A stretch of DNA of 55,000 nucleotides from Halisarca cf. caerulea (taxonomy: Eukaryota; Porifera; Demospongiae; Chondrillida; Halisarcidae), in the NCBI GenBank assembly GCA_963170055.1, contig CAUJGJ010000397.1, forward strand, positions 2,840,001 through 2,895,000. Direction: 5' to 3'. Made by a program: the position numbers and the translations under genes. The notes beneath the pieces are model-generated. The model did no database searches and was not told where the DNA came from. It saw only the letters and a program-made list of their open reading frames with translations. This document shows positions 11,936 to 22,865 of the stretch, one piece after another; position 1 is the first letter of the stretch; every line of letters starts with the position of its first letter.

Positions 11936-12067
11936 TCCTCTAACCATAGATACTATGGTTCAACACGTCAGAGAATAGGACGCAGATGTTTGGATGAGAA
12001 GAAAACCTTTGAACCGCGAAAGTATGGAAACAACGGGAAGATTCAAAGAATTTTGGGGAACAGGCAG
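11936..12067 (+). CDS. Second hypothetical exon of X1
   Basis: The acceptor TGTTTGCTTAG is followed by a 132-nt segment ending at CAGGCAG|GTAAGATGAG, the same donor context as the exon before it. One frame is fully open and basic (RRCLDEKKTFEPRKYGN). The frame that would splice directly to the first exon meets a TAG after about 15 codons, so either the phase differs or the copy is decayed. X2 leaves the window at exactly the start of this exon. Confidence 0.35.
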
Positions 12068-12127
12068 GTAAGATGAGAGATGAAAGCTCTGTTTGGAATT
12101 AGCAAACTGTTTTCGAATGGTTGAACT

Positions 12128-14486
12128 CAGTGGCGGATCCAGAGATTTGAAAAGGAGGGGGGGCAAAGTGAGGGGGTCCAGGGGTCGTCCCCCAGGAAAA
12201 ATTTCTGAAGTTTATCATGACGATGATGTTTTACATGCCATTTTTTGCCCAAAAGCAACATTATAGTAAGCATTAAAATTATAGATCCATGGACATGCAC
12301 CATGAATGCCATTTGTATGCTCTAGTTTTGAATCAACCCAAGTTGCAATCTTCAGCTACAAAGACAGGATGGTATAATATACAGGATGATATAATCTAAC
12401 AGTTATAGGAATGTTAATATAATATAATAACAACAATAGCTAATTGTATATTATAAATAGCATAAGCAAGTCAGAGTTGGTCAGACAACACAAAGGGCAA
12501 CTGCATTCTTCTTGTGTGCTGTGTTTTGAAGAGCTGCACTAGCTCTTTCATCCTTGGCGGAGTGTGCAATGTTTCACAAATGTTGTGGTTAATCTTCATT
12601 AGTGCCAGTCCTGTAAGACGTCTGGATGACATGGTTGACCGGTGTGGTGTCTTTATCAATTTCAGCTGGCTAAAACTTCACTCACTCTCACATGAAGTGA
12701 TAGGAAGAGTCAGAGCTAACTGGAGCAGAACTTTTATATTGGGGAAACTTGCACCATCACAAGCACTGAGTACTTCTACTAGCTTTTTTGGTCCTGGGCC
12801 ATGTTGACTCCACTTGTTCACCCACATCCGGTATTCTGTGGGAAATAAGACGGCGTGGGGAAGATCATTCTCATAAAAAGCCACTGCAGTTGCCAGCTTC
12901 TCTGGGATACCTGCATGATCAGAGCCTTCACCATTGCTGCGACATTCACTGGGAAGAAGGTGAAGGAGGCCTACACTGTGACTAGCATTGTCAACAAATC
13001 GACTTTGTAATTGGACAATGACATGGGAGAGAAACTCGTTATAGATTGTGATTCGGAAGTAGTCCTCTGCGCTCTGAGTTTCAACATTACTGCGGTGGAC
13101 TTGTCGCCTGTTGACTCTGGGCATGAGGAGTTCAAATTCCTCCCCATGCAGGTCTTTACCCAGTTTTGTTGCCTCTCTGAAGATACAGGTGAACTCCCTT
13201 TCTGACCTACCTCTCATCCCCTTCAGATTGTCAATAACGTTTGTGACCTCATTGTAGGCATAGAAGACATCACCTGCTTCCATCTGTAGCTTCACAGTCA
13301 AACCCCTGAGGTTTGCCAGCACTTCCAGGAGGATCTTGAATGCAATCAAGAAGGAAGCTGATTCTGTGTGGTGAAGAAATCCACTGGCCCTTGTGACAGT
13401 CTCTCCATCCCAATCCCAGTTGCAGCGGAGATTCCCAAATTGGCTTGGGATGACCATGGCTCGTAGAGCCATCACAAGGGCAGGCAAAAGCTCCAGGAAG
13501 ACTGCATATGAATCTATTCGCTGAATTCATCGGGTTCTGCATGCATCCTTCAGTTTCTTTACCTTGTCTGCCGAGCATAACAGCTCTACAGTCTGATCTA
13601 GAATTCGCTGCCTTTTGGCAGAAAACTTGAAAAATCGTGCAACTTCCCCAATGAAGGATTCAGCATTGCGGCAGTCCTGGATGTTGCAAGCTGAAACCAC
13701 GGCTAAATTCAGTTGGTGTGCAGCACAGTGCGTGTAGATTGCCATTGGAGCTTGTTGCTGCACAATGGCTGCACACCCTAACCTAGACCCTGCCATGTTG
13801 GAAGCGCCATCGTAACACTGCCCTCGTAAGTTTGATAGTGGTAACCCCAAGTGTTCAGGCAACAAAGAATTGTACTTGCTAACTCGCTTCCTGTGATCCT
13901 TTCAACTTCGGCAAAGTCAACAAACATTTCTTTCATTTGGCAGCCATTGATGTACCGCAGACAAAGAGACAGCTGCTCTTTGTTTGAAACATCACACACT
14001 TCATCAGCAATAATTGAATAGAATTTGGCCTCTTTGACCTCGCTTAAGATGTCCAGCTGGATGCGCTTGCCTACAATATCAATGAGCTCGTTTTGTATCG
14101 TCTTTGATGTGTACTTGGCAGTTCATGGAGCATTCCGAAGGTGATGTTTCAGGGTTTCATCAGTTTCGGCTCTGAAGCGAACAAGCTCAATGAAGTTGCC
14201 TTCATTAGTGGTCACCTCTTCTTCCCATTCAATGTGGTCATCCTGATGACCGCACAAAGCAAGACCTTGTTTCCCGCATAGTAAGACCACCTTGACCACC
14301 TGTATTATTTGAAAGTGAGTTATATAAAGTGACATATAGGCTAACTGAATGTTTAACATATTGGGCTACTCTGTGAGTACACTTATAGAGCATTAAAGTT
14401 AAAATTCCTATAGTAGCCCTTATATTCACAAAGAGGGGGGGGGGGGGCAATTGCCCCCCCTGCCCCCCCCCCTGGATCCGCCACTG
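12128..14486 (-). mobile_element. hAT transposon with 5-bp target duplication
   Basis: 15-bp perfect inverted ends, CAGTGGCGGATCCAG, are flanked by GAACT on both sides (12123-12127 and 14487-14491). The TIR sequence is the classic one for hAT elements of the ZMYM/TTF-type transposase group. G-rich and C-rich runs lie just inside both ends. The element is 2359 bp and is inserted in X1. Confidence 0.9.
12471..14310 (-). pseudogene. hAT transposase (DUF4371/dimerisation type), broken
   Basis: Reading leftward, the pieces are DETLKHHLRNAP then a stop, KFYSIIADEVCDVSNKEQLSLCLRY (about 14030-13960, first catalytic Asp in IADE), GQCYDGASNMAG (about 13820, second catalytic region), YTHCAAHQLNLAV, a long middle part, and then ITSCESE, a TGA at about 12678, and SFSQLKLIKTPHRSTM ... 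RRLTGLALMKINHN, the hAT C-terminal dimerisation motif. At least four stops or frame changes interrupt it. The N-terminal TTF/zinc-finger part is missing, so the element is truncated inside. It resembles ZMYM1/ZMYM6-like transposases. Confidence 0.85.
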
Positions 14487-14597
14487 GAACTTGTATGACA
14501 AGTGTTTCGGTGAGGTTTAGTGAGAGCAGGCCTTCATTAAAAAGAATTTCTTCAAGTAGCGTAGATGTTGTAAATTATGTACTCGTATCTATGTTGT

Positions 14598-14599
14598 TT

Positions 14600-14667
<68 letters not shown>

Positions 14668-14846
14668 ATACAACATATAGTAGCATGCTGTAGTGGAACC
14701 AGGTGTGTAGTGAAGCAGTTCCACTGTGTGTGTGTGTGTGTGCTTTTGTGGTTTCATTGATTATTGTTCTTTCTTTTCATGTTCAGAATATAGACTAAAG
14801 CATTGTTTCTGAAGGCCTTTGGTGAAATTGTAAGGGTTTATTTGGA

Positions 14847-14886
<40 letters not shown>

Positions 14887-14923
14887 TATGTATGTATGTA
14901 TGTGTGTCACTGTGTGTGTGTGT

Positions 14924-14954
<31 letters not shown>

Positions 14955-15164
14955 ACCTATTTGCAATCACTTGATACACCACATTGGTTATAGTACCATG
15001 CTGAAGTGGAACCAGGTGTGTAGAGAAGAGGTTCGGCTGTGTGTGTGTGTATGTATGTGTCCTTTTGTGGTTTCATTGTTTATTGTTCTTTCTTTTCATG
15101 TTCAGAATATAGACTGAAGTACTGATTATGAAGACCTTTGGTGAAATTGTAAGTGTATATTTGG

Positions 15165-15205
<41 letters not shown>

Positions 15206-15332
15206 TATGTGTACGTGTGTTTGTGTGTGTGTGTATGTGTGTGTGTCTGTTTGTGCATGCGTTTGTTTGTGTGAGGTAGAGCATGTATGGAATGTGTGTG
15301 TGTGTGTATTTGTGTCAGGTAGAGTATGTATG

Positions 15333-15396
<64 letters not shown>

Positions 15397-15465
15397 GTAG
15401 TGGTAGTGTGCATATATTTTTGTGAATTGTGTGTGCGTGTATATATCGCATGGCTGGGTGGGTGT

Positions 15466-15522
<57 letters not shown>

Positions 15523-15670
15523 AGTGAGTGAGTGAGTGAGTGAGTGTGTGTGTGTGTGACCTGTTTACAATCACTTGATACACCATATTGGTTATAGCAG
15601 CATGGTGTGGTAGAACCAGTGGTGTAGTGGAGGTTTGACTGTGTGTGTATGTATGTGCCCTTTAGTGGTT
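14598..15670 (+). repeat. GT microsatellites in a repeated ~300-bp unit
   Basis: Long GT tracts (about 14598-14664, 14850-14955, 15166-15250, 15337-15395, 15468-15522) are separated by recurring unique blocks. Blocks starting near 14668, 14969 and 15570 share GATACA...GGTTATAG...GAACCAG, and blocks near 14745, 15063 and 15665 share TTTGTGGTTTCATTG. X1 therefore contains tandem copies of one unit, the third of which is split by A1/A2 and resumes at about 20780. Confidence 0.8.
14787..14829 (+). other. 43-nt exon-like block, copy 1
   Basis: It is preceded by a strong acceptor (TTCTTTCTTTTCATGTTCAG) and followed by GTAAGG. The same block recurs at 15106-15148 (GTAAGT donor) and, shortened to 29 nt, at 20795-20823. 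It shows no clear coding frame. It may be a short non-coding exon of X or chance conservation of a duplicated unit. Confidence 0.35.
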
Positions 15671-15690
15671 TCATTGTTTATTGTTTTTTT

Positions 15691-15760
15691 GGGCCGCCAA
15701 AAGGCGGCCCTATATTGTTTTAACTTTCACCGGAAGTGTCCAGAACGTCCGGAACGATGT

Positions 15761-15797
<37 letters not shown>

Positions 15798-15962
15798 AAC
15801 AACATGGCGGACGCGAAGTCGGTACAAAATCTTTCGGCTATATTTCGGTGAAATTCATTCGTTTGCTTCTGATTTTATCAGCGAAGGGTCTTTTAGACCA
15901 GAAGAGTTCTTCAAAATATTATTTTAGTCGATAACGCCGATTTCCAAGCGATTCGAGTTTCC
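15691..15962 (+). mobile_element. Hairpin element A1 (right end fused to A2)
   Basis: It starts with the GC hairpin GGGCCGCCAAAAGGCGGCCC after a T-run, then the conserved CTATATTG/CCGGAAGTGTCC segment, a TA tract, the 44-codon frame at 15793-15927, and the first arm of the 3' hairpin. It stops inside the 3' hairpin, where A2 begins. Confidence 0.8.
15793..15927 (+). CDS. 44-codon ORF of A elements (copy A1)
   Basis: It opens MSTTWRTRSRYKIFRLYFGE and ends FFKILF. Open copies also occur at 20512-20646, 33543-33677 and 41556-41690, and altered ones in A3, A7 and A8. The matching place in X2 reads SRSRWYYSVNFVFASVF and LRPKDLD, which still resembles it. It may be a leftover 5' exon of an X-like element rather than a working peptide. 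No domain is recognised. Confidence 0.35.
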
Positions 15963-16015
15963 AATGCCATAGGCGGCACTATATTGTTTTTACTTTCACC
16001 GGAAGTGTCCGGAAC

Positions 16016-16235
16016 TGTAGTATGTGTTATGCCTGCTTTTCTTATTGTGCATGATAGTTATGTTCCCATGATCATGATCATTAATGTTTGTCTAATTACT
16101 TTAGTGTGAACTTTTAGTAAATTGTCTGTCATCCCTTGTACATATGCTGTATGCTTAAAAACTGATAATAATCATTACTGAAAAGTGAATCGAAAAGAAG
16201 TGTCTTTCGGTTAGTTCGTTCTGCACGATACCACA
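16016..16235 (+). repeat. 5' LTR of Ty3/Mag-like element
   Basis: This 220-bp repeat starts TGTAGTATG and ends ATACCACA, and looks identical to 20231-20450. The 5-bp target duplication GGAAC lies at 16011-16015 and 20451-20455. Confidence 0.95.
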
Positions 16236-16237
16236 TT

Positions 16238-16250
16238 TGGCGACGAGGAT
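16238..16250 (+). promoter_or_regulatory. Primer-binding site (tRNA-Ser type)
   Basis: TGGCGACGAGGAT begins two bases after the 5' LTR and matches, as I recall it, the 3' end of metazoan tRNA-Ser(GCU) over 13 bases. Serine-tRNA priming is usual for Mag-like elements. Confidence 0.7.
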
Positions 16251-16273
16251 TTTGGATCCTAACTCACGTCAGT

Positions 16274-19200
16274 ATGGCTACTCTCTACGGCACCCTCTCG
16301 GAGTTCAACCCAGACAGCGATAATATCAAGTCGTACCTGGAACGCGTGGAACTGTACTTCCAGGCAAATAAAGTTGAGGAGGAAAAGCTACAAGTAGCGA
16401 TTTTTCTGAGTTCCGTTGGAGCGTCTACATATTCACTCCTTAGTGACCTCCTGGCCCCTACATCTCCTAATTCGCTAAAGTTTGAGGAACTGTCAGCAGC
16501 GTTGCGCAAGCACTTTGAGCCTAAGCGCGCTGTTATCGCTGAACGGTTTCATTTCCACAAACGGGATCAAGCTCCCGGCGAGTCCCTCTCGGCCTTTGAC
16601 GCGGCCATCAGGAAACTAGCCACGCATTGTCACTTTGGGGAGAACCTGGATGAAGCATTGCGGGATCGTTTTGTTTGCGGTATTCGACAGGAAGCGATCC
16701 AGCGACGTCTCCTGTCTGAAGAAGACCTCACATACGCCAAGGCTATGGCTTTGGCGCTCGCCATGGAAGCTGCTGCCAAGGAGACCAAAGCTTTAAAGGG
16801 AGTAGAAGGGTCGTCCCTAAAGAAACTAAGTCGCACTCCTCTCACACCGAGTGCACCAGTCCCTTCTCCTCAGCTTTGCTATCGTTGTAATCGAAAGGGC
16901 CATCGCCCTACCGAGTGTAAGTTCAGAGATGCCGAGTGTCACGCCTGCGGGAAGAGAGGACACATTGCCCCTGCTTGCCGCTCGAAGCAGTCCAAGAAAG
17001 CTTCGCACCCGTCCCGAAATCACCCTTCGGCTGGCAAAAAGCAGTCAGCAAAGACACATCTAGTCACCGGCCATGGCGAAGATAATGCCAGTGATGACGA
17101 GTATTTTCTTCACAAATTGGGGAGCTCATCGGATGCAATTCGCGTTTCAGTGGTGATAAACGGGTCACCGCTGGAAATGGAAGTTGATACCGGTGCAGAT
17201 GTTTCTCTCATCTCTGACAGAACCCGCAAAAGCCTCTTTGCCGACTTTCCTGTTCATCCTTCCACCATCTCACTGAAGACCTATACAGGTGAGCCGGTTC
17301 CCATTGTAGGTCATTTGCATGTTAAGGTCAGTTACCAGGATCAGTCAGCAAAGCTGGTCTTGGTTGTTGTTGCCGGCGAAGGTCCAAGCCTTCTTGGTCG
17401 AAATTGGTTGCGATACCTGAAGCTCGATTGGAAGCATATTGGACGTGTTCACGCTGATAAGGTGCATGCCCTCAATGCTGTCTTGGACAAGCACCACGAC
17501 CTTTTTCTTGATGGACTGGGGACAGTAGAGCCTTACAGAGCCACATTTCAAGTCCACAAGGATGCTACCCCCAAATTTTTCAAAGCCAGACCAGTACCAT
17601 TCGCGATCAAAGATGCGGTTGGCCGTGAATTGGACCGCCTTGAGTCTGAAGGTATTCTGGTGCATGTTGACCACAGTGACTGGGCGGCACCCATCGTAGC
17701 GGTGCCAAAGAAAGATGGCAGTTACCGCATCTGTGGGGACTACAAGGGAACTGTCAACCGGGTCCTGGACATTGACCAATACCCCCTGCCTCGGCCTGAG
17801 GATCTCTTTGCCACCCTGTCTGGAGGAGCCGTATTCACGAAGCTAGATCTATCTCAGGCCTACTTGCAGCTTCAGCTTGATGAGTAGTCTACCAAGTACA
17901 CCACGATCAGCACCCACCAGGGTCTCTACAAATACCTGCGGTTACCATTTGGAGTCTCCTCTGCACCTGCACTTTTCCAGAAATTGATGGACTCTATCCT
18001 AGGGGGGCTACCTGGTGTCATTTGTTACATAGACGACATCCTTCTCAGCTCAAAGGATGTTGCCAGTCATTTGGAGTCTCTTGATGCCGTGCTCACTCGA
18101 CTGCAGCAGCACGGTTTCCGCCTTAAGAAAGACAAGTGCCGATTCCTGACATCTTCTGTTGAGTACCTGGGCCACATAGTGTCTTCAAGTGGTATTCAAG
18201 CCACCCCAGACAAAGTTGATGCCATTGTTCAAGCCCCTGCTCCGAAGAATCTCACCGAACTCCGTTCCTTCCTTGGATTGGTGAACTATTATGGAAAATT
18301 TGTGCCCAACTTATCAACCATTCTTCACCCGCTCAACAACCTCCTCAAATCAGATGTACTATGGAAGTGGTCCAAGGAGTGTTCCAGTGCCTTCGCATTA
18401 GCAAAGGAGAAGTTGTCATCAGCTCCAGTACTGACACACTATGACCCCTCTCTACCACTCTCTCTGGCAGCCGACGCATCAGCATACGGAGTGGGAGCAG
18501 TTATATCACATCTCCTACCAAATGGTACGGAAAGACCCATCGCTTTCGCATCTCGTTCCCTTTCAAGTAGTGAGAAAAACTACGCTCAGATAGAGAAGGA
18601 AGCTCTTTCATTAGTTTTTGGGATCAGACGGTTCCATCAGTATCTCTACGGTAGGAAGTTCACCCTTGTTACCGATCACAAACCACTCACCTCCATTTTT
18701 GGGCCAAAGAAGGGCATTCCTCCCCTTGCAGCTGCTCGCCTCCAGAGATGGGCTGTACTATTGTCTGCATATGTCTACGAGATTCAGCACAAACCAACCC
18801 AGCAACATGGGAATGCCGATGGCCTGTCTCGACTTCCACTGCCTACTGAGGCTCCATCGACAGATGATGCTGCTTGCCTATTTAACATTGGCCAAATCCA
18901 GGCACTACCTGTCACCGTTACTGAGGTTACAAGAGCCACCAGGTCTGACAAGGTTCTCAGCAGAGTATTCAATTTTGTGCGAAATGGTTGGCCACGGGAA
19001 GTTTCTCAGGATCTTCAACCGTACAAGTCCCGGCAAGAGGAAATTGTCCTCCAGTCGGGTTGCCTGCTGTGGGGTGTTCGAGTCATCATTCCAGTTTCCT
19101 TACAACCTACTGTCCTCGCCTCTCTTCATGTCAGTCATCCAGGTGTCACAAGGATGAAATCAATCGCTCGAAGCTACTTTTGGTGGAATGGACTAGATCG

Positions 19201-20173
19201 TGACATAGAGAATATCTCCAAGTCATGCGATGCCTGTCAAGCCGTAAAACCCAGCCCACCAAGTGCTGTCCTCCACCCCTGGGTCTGGCCTGACGCCCCG
19301 TGGAAACGGATCCACATCGATTTCGCTGGGCCTTTCCTAGGGAAAACTTTCCTAGTCACCGTTGACGCTCATTCAAAGTGGCCAGAAGTTGCCATTATGT
19401 CTTCAACCACCACTGAGAGCACCATTGAAGTTCTTCGTTCTCTTTTTGCTCGGTTCGGACTCCCAGAACAACTGGTGTCCGACAATGGTCCTCAATTTAC
19501 ATCTGAGCAATTCCAGCATTTCCTCAAGTCCAATGGAGTCAAGCACATTCGATCAGCACCTTACCACCCATCCTCGAACGGCCTTGCAGAAAGGTTTGTG
19601 CAAACTCTCAAACGGAGTTTGAAAGCCACGGAGAAGGAAGGGAAGAGCATCCAACATCGCTTGTCACAGTTTCTATTTGAGTATCGGGTTACGCCTCATG
19701 CCACTACCAATACGCCACCCAGTCAACTTTTTTTGTGTCGAACCCTTAGAACTAGGTTTGACCTTCTACGACCATCCATTCAGTCTAATGTTCTGGCCAA
19801 ACAGGCTGTCCAGAAATCGGATCATGATCACCGTGCCAGGAACCGACAGTTTGTTGTTGATCAACCAGTCATGGTACGTGACTATCGACCAAGCACTCCT
19901 AAGTGGATTAAAGGAAGAATCGCCAACAAACTTGGGCCTGTCACCTACGAGGTACAAGTACAGGGTAGTTTCCTGAAACGCCACGTGGACCAACTGCGTC
20001 AATGTGTTACGTCTTCTACTGCAGTGAGTACTTGCCAGGATGACCTCGCAGATGAATCTTTTCCTTATCCGCCCACCGAGGAAGTCAGCACTCCAATTGT
20101 AACCGTGGAACCAGCATCCTCTTGCCGCTACCCTCAACGGGACAGGCACCCCCCAGATCGCCTAAAGTACTAA
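16274..20173 (+). pseudogene. gag-pol polyprotein with one in-frame TAG
   Basis: The start MATLYGTLSEF lies 38 bp after the LTR. Gag capsid-like sequence is followed by two CCHC knuckles (CYRCNRKGH, CHACGKRGH, about residues 201-235). The protease has VDTGADVSLIS (about 304). Reverse transcriptase runs from about 440, with a TAG at 17885-17887 after LQLDE and YIDDILLSS at about 586. RNase H (LAADASAYGVGAV, about 732) and the integrase follow, with a His-Cys zinc module and catalytic blocks IHIDFAGPF, SDNGPQF and GLAERF. The C-terminus ends at 20173. The two halves share one frame, so a single base change separates this copy from a full-length reading. Gag and pol are fused without a frameshift site. 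Confidence 0.92.
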
Positions 20174-20220
20174 GTTACTTTAAACTTGTGTCTTGTTAGG
20201 ATACTACTTTGTGTTTTAGT

Positions 20221-20230
20221 AGGGAGGAAA
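20221..20230 (+). promoter_or_regulatory. Polypurine tract
   Basis: AGGGAGGAAA lies immediately before the 3' LTR, the expected place for plus-strand priming. Confidence 0.85.
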
Positions 20231-20450
20231 TGTAGTATGTGTTATGCCTGCTTTTCTTATTGTGCATGATAGTTATGTTCCCATGATCATGATCATTAAT
20301 GTTTGTCTAATTACTTTAGTGTGAACTTTTAGTAAATTGTCTGTCATCCCTTGTACATATGCTGTATGCTTAAAAACTGATAATAATCATTACTGAAAAG
20401 TGAATCGAAAAGAAGTGTCTTTCGGTTAGTTCGTTCTGCACGATACCACA
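20231..20450 (+). repeat. 3' LTR of Ty3/Mag-like element
   Basis: By eye it is identical to 16016-16235 over all 220 bp. It is followed by the duplicated target GGAAC. Confidence 0.95.
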
Positions 20451-20469
20451 GGAACGTCCGGAACGATGT

Positions 20470-20516
<47 letters not shown>

Positions 20517-20835
20517 AACAACATGGCGGACGCGAAGTCGGTACAAAATCTTTCGGCTATATTTCGGTGAAATTCATTCGTTTGCGCCTGATTTTATCAG
20601 CGAAAGGTCTTTTAGACCAGAAGAGTTCTTCGAAATATTATTTTAGAAAACATGTACACAGTAGTTCTTCGAAATATTATTTTAGTCAATATTTTAGTCA
20701 ATAACGCCGATTTCCAAGCGATTCGAGTTTCCAGGGTTTTTTAAACTCGAATCGCTTGTTTAAACTCGAATCGCTTGTTTCTTTTCATGTTCAGTACTGA
20801 TTCTGAAGATCTTTGGTGAAATTGTAAGTGTATAT

Positions 20836-20979
20836 TTGAATGTGTGTGTGTGTGTGTGTGTGTATGTGTGGTTGTGTGTGTGTGTACATGCATGCGTGCG
20901 TGTGTATGTATGTGTGTGTGTGTATGTGTGTGTGTGTGTGTGGTTGTGTGTGTGTGTGTGTGTACATGCATGCGTGCGT

Positions 20980-21017
<38 letters not shown>

Positions 21018-21154
21018 AACTATCCCATAATGTCTTCCATATTACAAAAAATTTAGAAATCTCAATTTGCCCCCTATCCCCTAATTGTGTATACAGCCCT
21101 GATGTGTAGCTCTATAAATGTATGTGTCTTCAGTGGTTGTGGGGGGGTGTATGG

Positions 21155-21190
<36 letters not shown>
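20836..21190 (+). repeat. GT microsatellites, continuation of X1
   Basis: GT tracts with GTACATGCATGCGTGCG interruptions occur twice (about 20885 and 20962), showing a local tandem copy. They follow the third exon-like block at 20795-20823. The sequence at 21195-21455 between these tracts and B1 shows no gene that I can support. Confidence 0.85.
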
Positions 21191-21192
<2 letters not shown>

Positions 21193-21460
21193 ATTACGCA
21201 CATTTAGCGTGTGTGAGGATGTCCATGTATAGTGAATATTCGTGTTTGTATGTACTTCATGTGTGTATATCACATACTATGCTAATTTTTATTGTCCTTT
21301 GCAGGAATTTGATACACAGAAAGTACAGTGTATTGTATGCTTATGCGAAGAATCTAACTTGATTCTGAAAAACTACTGTGTACATGTTTTCTATAATTGA
21401 CTGTATTATGCATGGATTTATAATTTGTTGAAATACTGTTATATATCATTGTAATTTTTA

Positions 21461-21524
21461 GGGGCTGCCACAGGCAGCCCCTATATTGTTTTCATTTGGA
21501 CTTCCGGTGTGTAACGCTCGTCCG

Positions 21525-21558
<34 letters not shown>

Positions 21559-21811
21559 TTTGAAGAAAAGTCTTATAATAGAGAATTTATATAATAGTAA
21601 TAGAGAAGTATGAATTTATACAGAAATGAGTTATAGGAATTGTTTTGAAAACAATTGCCAAATATGGCAATTGTTTTCAAAACAATTGTCCAGTTACAAT
21701 AAACAGTATGTTCTATGAATGTTCAGCTGTGCACTTACCCTACAATGCTTTGCAAGTGATTCGAGTGCGTGGGGCGGCAGCCCCCACGAGTTTTTAACTC
21801 GAATTACTTGT
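21461..21811 (+). mobile_element. Hairpin element B1 (351 bp)
   Basis: The 5' hairpin GGGGCTGCCACAGGCAGCCCC is followed by TATATTGTTTTCA, a TA tract, a perfect inner palindrome (about 21639-21689), and a 3' hairpin with arms AAGTGATTCGAGT and AACTCGAATTACTT around GGGGCGGCAGCCCC. The layout equals that of A elements but most of the sequence differs. B2 (34085-34416) is an inverted second copy. It is non-coding. Confidence 0.8.
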
Positions 21812-22089
21812 TATTTTATTGTAATGGTTCATTAATAATTAGTATGTAAATAAGGTCATGAATATAATAATATATACAATTATACTGTAGAATTATAATG
21901 TATATAAATTAATATATGATAGGAATAAATAAGAGAGAGTTAAGAATAATAGTAATATTAATAAAAGGAATAAATGATGAAGGTTTACTTGGAAAATGTT
22001 ATTGCTGCCATGTGGGCTGGTTGTTGGTTGCCTACATGGTTAGAAAAGGAACATAAAATATATTAAATAGACATGCTGAAAGAGTACGT

Positions 22090-22090
<1 letters not shown>
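21812..22090. other. AT-rich spacer of X1
   Basis: This is AT-rich, low-complexity sequence between B1 and the CA tracts. I see no gene or repeat structure in it. Confidence 0.5.
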
Positions 22091-22093
<3 letters not shown>

Positions 22094-22170
<77 letters not shown>

Positions 22171-22367
22171 ATACACAAACACACACATGTACACATACAC
22201 ACACATGTACACATACACACACATGCACACACACAACCACACACACCACATGCATATAGTACAATATATACACATGTGTACATATTAACTCACCATCATT
22301 TCCCTAACAGATTCTATGTTTTCTTCCTGTGAACATGCAGAATGACAACAGAGCACAATAATTCCAG

Positions 22368-22442
<75 letters not shown>

Positions 22443-22630
22443 CAAATACACATACACAAACACACACATGTACACATACACACACATGCACACATACAAC
22501 CACACGCAGCACATGCATATAGTACAATATATGCACATGTGTACAAATTAACTCACCATCATTTCCCTAACAGATTCTATGTTTTCTTCCTGTGAACATG
22601 CAGAATGACAACAGAGCACAATAATTCCAG

Positions 22631-22674
<44 letters not shown>

Positions 22675-22772
22675 ACACACACTAACACACACACTAACAC
22701 ACACACACACACACACACACACGTGCACACACACACACACACGTGCACACACACACACACACACACACACGT

Positions 22773-22827
<55 letters not shown>

Positions 22828-22865
22828 TACACACCCACACCCACACCCACACCCACACACACTTG
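22094..22865. repeat. CA microsatellites with two duplicated unique blocks
   Basis: CA tracts with ACACATGTACACATACAC variants alternate with a unique block of about 95 bp found twice (about 22275-22372 and 22540-22635). The unique block contains the 33-nt exon-like sequence listed next. Confidence 0.9.
22294..22326 (-). other. 33-nt exon-like block, minus strand, copy 1
   Basis: On the minus strand an acceptor (CATGTTCACAG) precedes 11 open codons (EENIESVREMM) and a donor (GTGAGTTAAT) follows. An identical copy lies at 22557-22589. A 33-nt length keeps the reading frame. This could be a duplicated micro-exon of an X gene, or simply a duplicated spacer. Confidence 0.35.

Larger units (their letters stand above)
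16016..20450 (+). mobile_element. Ty3/gypsy retrotransposon, Mag-like, near intact
   Basis: It is 4435 bp long with 220-bp LTRs that look identical, an exact 5-bp duplication, a primer-binding site, a polypurine tract and one gag-pol frame broken by a single TAG. The serine-tRNA primer and the order PR-RT-RNaseH-INT without a chromodomain fit the Mag lineage. There is no envelope gene. Identical LTRs mean a very recent insertion. It is inserted in A2. Confidence 0.95.
15963..20779 (+). mobile_element. Hairpin element A2, split by a Ty3 retrotransposon
   Basis: The left 53 bp (15963-16015) and the right part (20451-20779) form one A element with an open 44-codon frame at 20512-20646. The 3' hairpin begins at 20716 and its last arm is duplicated (20740-20759 and 20760-20779). 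Its GC core is lost. A1 and A2 appear to have joined through the GGCGGCC sequence shared by their end hairpins. Confidence 0.75.

Noticed and set aside
16285..17779. Minus-strand frames opposite gag-pol
   Set aside because: They are shadows of the long gag-pol frame and show no family features.
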